Shown in pieces: positions 58,888-64,000 of a DNA stretch of 64,000 bases (position 1 is its first letter; each line of letters starts with the position of its first letter). This DNA is from Streptomyces ferrugineus (GTDB lineage: Bacteria; Actinomycetota; Actinomycetes; Streptomycetales; Streptomycetaceae): positions 8,531,001 to 8,595,000 of the forward strand of contig NZ_CP063373.1 in the NCBI RefSeq assembly GCF_015160855.1. Reading direction: 5' to 3'. Both the position numbers and the translations under genes were made by a program. The notes under the pieces were generated by a model. That model searched no databases. It worked only from the letters and a program-made list of their open reading frames with translations, and was not told the DNA's origin.

Positions 58888-59233
58888 TACGCGCGGCAGT
58901 TCGACAGGTCACCCCCACGGGTTGGTCGACGTGTCGGGCGGCGACGGCCTGGGCAGGTTTTCGCGCGGTCATCCATGAATCCGTCAAAAGCCTTGAGAAC
59001 AAAGAGCTGTAAGGATTCCGCACACTTTTGAACGGGATGCGGTTTGCCCGTTTTTATCCGCAGGCGATAATGCGACGCATTGCCAACTCTTTACGTTGGC
59101 GCGCCGCAACCTTCGCGGGCTTCGAGCGGTAGTCACTGCGTCCGAGCCCGGAGATCAACAGCCAGTCGGTCAACTGCTGGGCGTGGTCGGACACTTCATC
59201 GTTCTTATCCGACACACCCGTCGAAGGAGCATC
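58888..59233 (+). promoter_or_regulatory. 346-bp intergenic region with a promoter for the secreted Lys-rich protein
   Basis: No gene. TTGCCC (59044-59049), 16-bp spacer and GATAAT (59066-59071) form a plausible promoter. GCCAAC-TCTTTAC-GTTGGC (59082-59100) forms a 6-bp hairpin just after the expected start. The stretch 58980-59080 is AT-rich for this genome. GAAGGAGC precedes ATG 59234. Confidence 0.55.
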
Positions 59234-59728
59234 ATGTCCCTCCCCCTGACCCGCCGGATCGCCCGTGCCGCGCTGCTCGTCGCTGCCGGAGCGGCTGCCG
59301 GGGTCGGTGCGGCCGGCTCCGCCAGCGCGGCCCCCGAACTGCCCGACGCCTCCAAGGTCGGCGGGCTGACCGCCCTGGACGGCACGACTGTCGTCGACGG
59401 CGCGGCCGCGAACGCCACCGGGATCGCCGGTGGTGCCGTCGACACGGCGGTCGACAAGGCGCTGCCGACCGCGACGAAGGCCGGCGACAAGGTGACCAAG
59501 ACCGGCGGCAAGGCCGCGAAGAAGGCGGTGCCGACCGCCGCCAAGGCCAGCGGCAAGGTGACCAAGACCGGCGGCAAGGTCGCCAAGGAGCGCGCCGCCG
59601 CCGCGCAGGAGACCGCGGGTGGCGTGGCCGGCTCGGTCGGCTCCGTCCTCGGCGACGCGGCCGGCTCGGCCACGCAGGGCGGGCTGCCGTCGACCGGACT
59701 GCCGGTGCAGGGGCTTCCGGTCAGCTGA
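59234..59728 (+). CDS. Secreted Ala/Lys/Gly-rich repeat protein
   Basis: 164 residues. A clear Sec signal peptide (RRIARAALLVAAGAAAGVGAAGSASA, cleaved before APEL) precedes a low-complexity chain with GDKVTKTGGKAAKKAVPTA and SGKVTKTGGKVAKERAA near-repeats. The tail contains LPSTG but no following membrane helix or basic end. Probably a cell-surface or spore-envelope structural protein; unknown function. GGAGCATC precedes ATG 59234. Confidence 0.75.
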   Translation: MSLPLTRRIARAALLVAAGAAAGVGAAGSASAAPELPDASKVGGLTALDGTTVVDGAAANATGIAGGAVDTAVDKALPTATKAGDKVTKTGGKAAKKAVPTAAKASGKVTKTGGKVAKERAAAAQETAGGVAGSVGSVLGDAAGSATQGGLPSTGLPVQGLPVS

Positions 59729-59749
59729 CGCTGGGCTGCGCCTGGCTTG

Positions 59750-59791
59750 AGCCGACGGGGTTCAGGGAGATTTCCCTGGGCCCCGTCGGCT
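59750..59791. terminator. Terminator between secreted protein and dapC genes
   Basis: AGCCGACGGGG (59750-59760) pairs with CCCCGTCGGCT (59781-59791); the inner CAGGGA-GATT-TCCCTG (59763-59778) extends it. Followed by TTTCG on the + strand. Serves both convergent genes. Confidence 0.85.
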
Positions 59792-59809
59792 TTCGTGTGC
59801 GCGCGTGGG

Positions 59810-60928
59810 TTACGCCAGCCTGCGTACCGCCGCCGCCACGCGCTCGTCCGTCGCCGTGAACGCCACGCGTACGTGGCGGGCGCCCGCCTCGCCGTAGAAG
59901 TCGCCGGGGGCCGCCAGGATGCCCAGGTCGGCCAGGTGGGCGACGGTGGTCCAGCAGGACTCGTCCCGGGTGGCCCAGAGGTAGAGGCTGGCCTCGCTGT
60001 GTTCGATGCGGAAGCCGTGGGCCTCCAGGGCCTCGCGCAGGGCCTTGCGGCGGGCCGCGTAGCGGTCGCGCTGGACGCGGACGTGTTCGTCGTCGCCCAG
60101 GGCCGCGACGACCGCCGCCTGGGTCGGCGCCGAGGTCATCATGCCGCCGTGCTTGCGGATCTCCAGAAGGGGGGCGAGGACGGCCGGGTCGCCGGCCAGG
60201 AACGCCGCGCGGTAGCCCGCCAGGTTCGAGCGCTTGGACAGGGAGTGCACCGCGACGATGCCGTCGTAGGAGCCGCCGTTCACATCCGGGTGCAGCACCG
60301 AGACCGGGTCGGCCTCCCAGCCCAGCTCCAGGTAGCACTCGTCGGAGAAGAGCAGGACGCCGTGCGACCGGGCCCACGCGACGATCCTGGTCAGCTCCTC
60401 CTTCGACAGCACCTTGCCCGTCGGGTTCGACGGGGAGTTCAGCCACAGGAGCTTCAGGCCCCGCGGGTCCAGCTCCGTCCCCGCGGCGGTAGCCGCAAAT
60501 GTCTCCGTGTCATAGGCCTCGTAGTCCGCGCGGGCCAGGCGGGCGCCCACCTCGTACGTGGGGTACGCCAGGCGCGGGTAGGCCACCCTGTCGCCGGGGC
60601 CGAGGCCCAGCTGGGTGGGGAGCCAGGCGACCAGTTCCTTGGAGCCGACGACGGGGAGCACATGGCGGTAGGTCACCTCGCGGGCGCCCAGGCGGCGCTC
60701 CAGCCAGCCGGTGATCGCGTCACGCAGCGCCGGGGTGCCCCAGACCGTCGGATAGCCCGGGGAGTCCGCCGCCTCGATCAGGGCCTTCTGGATCAGCTCG
60801 GGGACCGGGTCGACCGGTGTGCCGACGGAGAGGTCGACGATGCCGTCCGGGTGCGCGGCGGCCGTCTTCTTGTACGGCTCCAGCTTGTCCCAGGGAAAGG
60901 TCGGAAGGCGCTCGGAGACTGCGGACAC
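59810..60928 (-). CDS. dapC: Succinyldiaminopimelate transaminase (DapC-like)
   Basis: 372 residues, fold-type I PLP aminotransferase. Key sites: the YPTVWGTPALRDAITGW segment, the substrate-loop LNSPSNPTGK, DECYLELGW and the PLP lysine in VHSLSKRSNLAGYR. It transfers an amino group from glutamate to N-succinyl-2-amino-6-ketopimelate, the step before DapE. The upstream fdx gene is on the same strand, and a strong terminator between them implies its own promoter in 60929-60979. Confidence 0.9.
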   Translation of the reverse strand: MSAVSERLPTFPWDKLEPYKKTAAAHPDGIVDLSVGTPVDPVPELIQKALIEAADSPGYPTVWGTPALRDAITGWLERRLGAREVTYRHVLPVVGSKELVAWLPTQLGLGPGDRVAYPRLAYPTYEVGARLARADYEAYDTETFAATAAGTELDPRGLKLLWLNSPSNPTGKVLSKEELTRIVAWARSHGVLLFSDECYLELGWEADPVSVLHPDVNGGSYDGIVAVHSLSKRSNLAGYRAAFLAGDPAVLAPLLEIRKHGGMMTSAPTQAAVVAALGDDEHVRVQRDRYAARRKALREALEAHGFRIEHSEASLYLWATRDESCWTTVAHLADLGILAAPGDFYGEAGARHVRVAFTATDERVAAAVRRLA

Positions 60929-60979
60929 GGGATCTGGCTCACTTTCTGGTACGGCCGCCGGTACTACCGGATACGGCGA

Positions 60980-61032
60980 CGCCTCGGTCCCGTACGGTGA
61001 TCAAGGCGATCAGGCCGTACGGGACCGAGGCG
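60980..61032 (-). terminator. 18-bp-stem terminator downstream of the ferredoxin gene
   Basis: CGCCTCGGTCCCGTACGG (60980-60997) pairs with its complement at 61015-61032; the loop further pairs TGATC with GATCA. It lies 30 bp beyond the ferredoxin stop on the minus strand. Confidence 0.9.
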
Positions 61033-61061
61033 GCGCGCTGTGCGCGGGTCGCCCGCGGGGA

Positions 61062-61382
61062 TTACCCGGCCTGCGGCGGCAGCGCGGCGATGAAGGGGTG
61101 GTCGCGCTCGATCAGGCCCAGCTTGCTGGCGCCGCCGGGGGAGCCGAGCTCGTCGAAGAACTCGACGTTCGCCTTGTAGTAGTCCTTCCACTCCTCCGGA
61201 GTGTCGTCCTCGTAGAAGATCGCCTCGACCGGGCAGACCGGCTCACAGGCTCCGCAGTCGACGCATTCGTCCGGGTGGATGTACAAGGACCGGGAGCCCT
61301 CGTAGATGCAGTCGACCGGGCACTCCTCGATGCACGCCTTGTCCTTCACGTCGACACAAGGCTGCGCGATGACGTAGGTCAC
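61062..61382 (-). CDS. fdxA: 7Fe ferredoxin (3Fe-4S/4Fe-4S), FdxA-type
   Basis: 106 residues. Cys9, 17, 21, 25 and Cys40, 43, 46, 50 follow the C-x7-C-x3-C-x3-C ... C-x2-C-x2-C-x3-C pattern (CVDVKDKACIEECPVDC; CVDCGACEPVC) of bacterial 7Fe ferredoxins, with the longer acidic C-terminal helix. It carries electrons in the cytosol, e.g. to cytochromes P450 or oxidoreductases. The mycobacterial counterpart is also next to dapC. Divergent from the GNAT gene. Confidence 0.95.
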   Translation of the reverse strand: MTYVIAQPCVDVKDKACIEECPVDCIYEGSRSLYIHPDECVDCGACEPVCPVEAIFYEDDTPEEWKDYYKANVEFFDELGSPGGASKLGLIERDHPFIAALPPQAG

Positions 61383-61522
61383 GCTGTCGTTCCTCCTCGA
61401 TAGGGCGCTGGCGGGCCTCCGTAGGCTCCGCCGCCTGGCGCGCGGGAGCGCGGCGTCGTCGATGCCCGCCCCTAGTATCTCCGTTCTTGGGCATGATCCG
61501 AACAGGAGGGGTGAACTGACCT

Positions 61523-62515
61523 GTGGAAATCTCTGCCACCGGGCGCCTTGAGGTCCGTATCACCGCTGCTGACGTGGGTAAACGGGTCTCGGTACGGCGC
61601 TTGAGCGATCCTGGAGCGCCGGGTGAGAAATTCACCGACACGGTGGGTGTTCTCGCATCATGGAACGACGGTGTGCTGCTGATCACACGGAAGAGCGGCG
61701 AGACCGTCCGCATCCCGGAAGCCTCCCTGGTCGCGGGCAAGGTCGTTCCCGCCGCCCCGGCCCGGCGCCGGGGGCCCTCAGCCTCGTACGAGGAACTCGC
61801 GCACGTCGCCACGCGCGCGTGGCGGCCGGTGGAGAGCGAACGGCTCGGCGAGTGGGAGCTGCGGGCCGCGTCCGGATTCACCCGGCGGGCCAACTCGGTG
61901 CTGCCGCTCGGCGACCCCGGGCTGCCGCTGGAAGACGCGCTCGATGCCGTACGGCGCTGGTACGGCGACCGTGGGCTTCCCGCGTACGTCCAGACCGCGA
62001 CCGGGGCCGAGGGCACGCAGGAGCTGCTGTGCGCGGAGCTGGAGCGGCTGGGGTGGGTGCGGGAGGTGTCGGCCGGGATGTGGATCGGGGCGCTGGCGCC
62101 GATCGCGGACCGCGACGAGGGCGGCGGGGTGGTGCTGGCCCGGGAGGCGGACGAGGCTTGGCTTACGCGGTATCAGCGCAAGGGGGTGAGCGAGGTGGCC
62201 CTGAAGGTGCTGTCGAGCGGGCCGTCGGTGTGGTTCGCGACGGTTCCCGGTGCGGCGGGTGAGCCGCCCGCCGCGATCGGGCGGTGTGTCGTGGACGGGC
62301 GGTGGGCCGGGTTCGCCGCCGTGGAGGTGGATCCGGCGCTGCGGCGGCAGGGGCTGGCCACCCGGGTGATGGCCGCGCTGGCCCGGCGGGCGCTCGACGA
62401 GGGGGCGTCGGCGGCGTGGCTGCAGGTCGAGACGGACAATGTGGGCGCGCGGGAGATGTACGCCGGGATGGGGTTCACCGCGCATCACGCGTACCACCAC
62501 TATCGATCTCCGTGA
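61523..62515 (+). CDS. GNAT N-acetyltransferase with N-terminal beta-domain
   Basis: 330 residues. The N-terminal ~75 residues form a small beta-domain (GKRVSVRRLSDPG, GVLASWNDGVLLITRKSGETVRIP), followed by a long central section and a C-terminal GNAT domain whose acetyl-CoA loop is RRQGLATRVMAAL and whose last strand reads EMYAGMGF. Acceptor unknown; such fusions resemble mycobacterial histone-acetyltransferase-like proteins. GTG 61523 has AGGAGGGG about 11 nt upstream. The SirB1-like gene follows after 39 bp. Confidence 0.88.
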   Translation: MEISATGRLEVRITAADVGKRVSVRRLSDPGAPGEKFTDTVGVLASWNDGVLLITRKSGETVRIPEASLVAGKVVPAAPARRRGPSASYEELAHVATRAWRPVESERLGEWELRAASGFTRRANSVLPLGDPGLPLEDALDAVRRWYGDRGLPAYVQTATGAEGTQELLCAELERLGWVREVSAGMWIGALAPIADRDEGGGVVLAREADEAWLTRYQRKGVSEVALKVLSSGPSVWFATVPGAAGEPPAAIGRCVVDGRWAGFAAVEVDPALRRQGLATRVMAALARRALDEGASAAWLQVETDNVGAREMYAGMGFTAHHAYHHYRSP

Positions 62516-62554
62516 GCAGTGGTACCGATCGCCGTGAAAGGGCACGAGCCAGCT

Positions 62555-63406
62555 ATGCGTCCCCTGTACCCCCCGACCCCCGAGCGCTCCGCCGAGCTGC
62601 GGCGGCGGTTCGCCGAAGAGGCGCGGTCCGAGCGGCCTGATCTGTCCATGCTGTGCCTGCTGGTGGGAGCGGAGGCCGACGGCGCGCTGGACGAGACCGG
62701 GATGGATTCCGCGCAGGTGGAGCTGGACGCGCTGGCGGGGCAGCTGCCGTACCGGCCCGGCGGGCCGCGGGCGTGGGCGGTCGCGCTGCGGGAGCTGCTC
62801 GGGGAGCGGTACGGGTTCCGGGGCTCCGCCGCGGACTACCAGCGGCTGGAGTCGTCGTTGCTGCATCAGGTGCTGGTGCGGCGCAGGGGGCTGCCGATCC
62901 TGTTGTCGGTGGTGTGGATGGAGGTCGCTCGGCGGGCGGGGGCCCCGGTGTACGGGGTCGCGTTGCCGGGGCACTTCGTGGTGGGGTTCGGGCCGGCCGG
63001 GGACCAGGTGCTCGCCGATCCGTTCGACGGGGGGCGGGTGTTGACCGGGAGCGATGCGGAGTTGCTGGTGGCGGGGGCCACCGGGGCGGCGCTGCATCCG
63101 TCGATGCTGACGCCGGCGGACCCGTTGGACGTGGTGCTGCGGATTCTCAACAACGTCCGGGCGTGGGCCGCCGCTCGGCCCGAGCGCACGGATGTGGCCC
63201 TGTGGGCGGTGGAGTTGTCGTTGTCGCTGCCGTCGCATCCGGCTCGGCTGCGGTTCGAGCGGGCGCAGTTGCTCGTGCAGCGGGGGGACTTCCTGCGGGG
63301 GGCGGCCGAGCTGGAGGCGTACGCGGAGGTGGTGGGGGCGGTGGACGAGTCGGCCGCGGACCGGATTCGGCAGCAGGCACAGGGCGCGCGGGCGATGCTC
63401 AACTGA
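62555..63406 (+). CDS. SirB1-like (transglutaminase-type, tetratricopeptide tail) protein
   Basis: 283 residues. The motif LLHQVLVRRRGLPILLSVVWMEVARRAGAPVYGVALPGHFVV in pieces matches the transglutaminase-like SirB1/DUF940-type family, with a helical tetratricopeptide-like C-terminus (DVVLRILNNVRAWAAARPE). The catalytic Cys seen in active transglutaminases is replaced in this segment, so enzyme activity is doubtful. ATG 62555 is preferred; GTG 62519 and 62534 in the same frame are alternatives. Co-oriented with the GNAT gene. Confidence 0.8.
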   Translation: MRPLYPPTPERSAELRRRFAEEARSERPDLSMLCLLVGAEADGALDETGMDSAQVELDALAGQLPYRPGGPRAWAVALRELLGERYGFRGSAADYQRLESSLLHQVLVRRRGLPILLSVVWMEVARRAGAPVYGVALPGHFVVGFGPAGDQVLADPFDGGRVLTGSDAELLVAGATGAALHPSMLTPADPLDVVLRILNNVRAWAAARPERTDVALWAVELSLSLPSHPARLRFERAQLLVQRGDFLRGAAELEAYAEVVGAVDESAADRIRQQAQGARAMLN

Positions 63407-63415
63407 CGGTTGTCG

Positions 63416-64000
63416 TCACAGCCAGCCCTTCTCCCGCGCGATCCGCACCGCCTCCGCCCGGTTCCGTACCGCCAGCTTCTGGATCGCCGTCGACAGGTAG
63501 TTGCGGACCGTGCCCTGGGACAGGTGCAGGGCCGCCGCCAGCTCGGCGTTGGTCGAGCCGTCCTCCGCCGCCCGCAGGACCTCTCGCTCGCGGTCCGTCA
63601 GCGGGTTGGCGCCCTCCGCCAGCGCCGCTGCCGCCAGGGTCGGGTCGATGACCCGCTCCCCCGCCAGCACCTTGCGCACCGCCTCGGCCAGTTGGGCCGC
63701 CGGGGCGTCCTTGACCAGGAAGGCGTCGGCGCCGGACTCCATCGCGCTGCGCAGATAGCCGGGTCGGCCGAAGGTGGTGAGGACGACCAGCTTGACGTGC
63801 GGGAGCTCCCGGCGGACCCGGGCCGCCGCCTCGATGCCCGTCATGCCCGGCATCTCGATGTCCAGCAGGGCCACGTCGACGCCGTGCTCACGGGCCGCCG
63901 CCGTCACCTCGTCGCCGCGCGCGACCTGGGCGACGACCTCGATGTCGTCCTCCAGGCCCAGCAGGGCGGCCAGGGCCTCGCGGACCATCGACTGGTCCTC
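63416..64000 (-). CDS. LuxR-family two-component response regulator (5' end outside window)
   Basis: 195 visible codons; the start lies beyond the window. The receiver domain shows LLDIEMPGMTGIEAA (phospho-acceptor Asp), VLTTFGRPGYLRSAMESGADAFLVKDAP (Thr and Lys of the active site), and the C-terminal LuxR helix-turn-helix has NPLTDREREVLRAAEDGSTNAELAAALHLSQGTVRNYLS. NarL/DesR-type. The cognate sensor kinase is probably just outside the window to the right. It converges on the SirB1-like gene with a 9-bp gap. Confidence 0.93.
   Translation of the reverse strand, partial: EDQSMVREALAALLGLEDDIEVVAQVARGDEVTAAAREHGVDVALLDIEMPGMTGIEAAARVRRELPHVKLVVLTTFGRPGYLRSAMESGADAFLVKDAPAAQLAEAVRKVLAGERVIDPTLAAAALAEGANPLTDREREVLRAAEDGSTNAELAAALHLSQGTVRNYLSTAIQKLAVRNRAEAVRIAREKGWL

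Noticed and set aside
59699..59728. LPSTG as a sortase sorting signal
   Set aside because: No downstream membrane helix or positively charged tail; the protein ends a few residues later.
1..64000. tRNA, rRNA, CRISPR arrays, transposases, prophage or biosynthetic gene cluster
   Set aside because: None found by reading both strands; repeats present are coding minisatellites, one intergenic minisatellite and dispersed Streptomyces repeats, not spaced CRISPR units.

Overview
The window is a very GC-rich, almost fully coding stretch of a Streptomyces chromosome. The evidence is GTG/ATG starts, strong GC bias at third codon positions, lipoproteins and alanine-rich proteins, and long GC-rich hairpins lacking U-tracts between convergent genes. 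It carries no rRNA, tRNA, insertion sequence, prophage or CRISPR array. From memory, gene order follows two blocks of the Mycobacterium tuberculosis chromosome: roughly Rv3198A-Rv3211 on the left (1-34 kb) and Rv1177-Rv1239 on the right (40-61.5 kb). Those locus names are recall, not a search result.

Left block (1-34 kb): mycoredoxin, NudC, an M20 dipeptidase, the AdnA/AdnB helicase-nuclease pair for double-strand break resection, an alkyltransferase-like protein, a kinase-like/flippase membrane fusion, two tandem TAP-type lipoprotein peptidases, MoeZ, DUF3152 metalloprotease, an alpha/beta hydrolase, a TetR regulator, DUF3107, a ferritin-like protein and a DEAD-box RNA helicase with a long Arg/Lys/Ala repeat tail. 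Between moeZ and the DUF3152 gene lies a four-gene cassette (18.4-23.2 kb): a PelF/DUF3492-like glycosyltransferase, a polytopic membrane protein, a sugar-nucleotide epimerase and a spherulin-4/GH114-like protein. It is a candidate exopolysaccharide locus.

Middle (33-40 kb): Streptomyces accessory housekeeping genes, including an alpha/beta hydrolase, NYN nuclease, a 50-residue orphan protein, MarC, PHP phosphoesterase, a DUF6758-like protein, an MFS exporter with an apparently leaderless promoter, and a suppressor-of-fused protein. They are mixed with minisatellite and dispersed Streptomyces repeats.

Right block (40-64 kb): a magnesium-related group (CorA behind a roughly 450-nt structured leader, a soluble MgtE-N/CBS protein, DUF1003), Mrp, and then an envelope-stress module read leftward: ECF sigma factor, zinc anti-sigma factor, HtrA, TatB. 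A divergent O-methyltransferase follows, then DUF3117, enoyl-CoA hydratase, 3-methyladenine glycosylase, DivIVA-domain protein, FolP2-like protein, LOG protein, and lysine/peptidoglycan genes dapE and dapC with a 7Fe ferredoxin. The window ends inside a LuxR-type response regulator gene.

The most unusual signals are: (1) the corA leader, with a rare-codon micro-ORF and a four-stem RNA fold closed by a perfect 10-bp helix; (2) two genes whose only plausible start codons are non-standard (CTG for the DEAD helicase, ATT for the O-methyltransferase); (3) a GGAAC-N18-GTT promoter in front of the ECF sigma gene; (4) the polysaccharide cassette with a coupled micro-ORF; and (5) several genes with a -10 hexamer 7-8 nt before the start codon and no Shine-Dalgarno, which suggests leaderless mRNAs.
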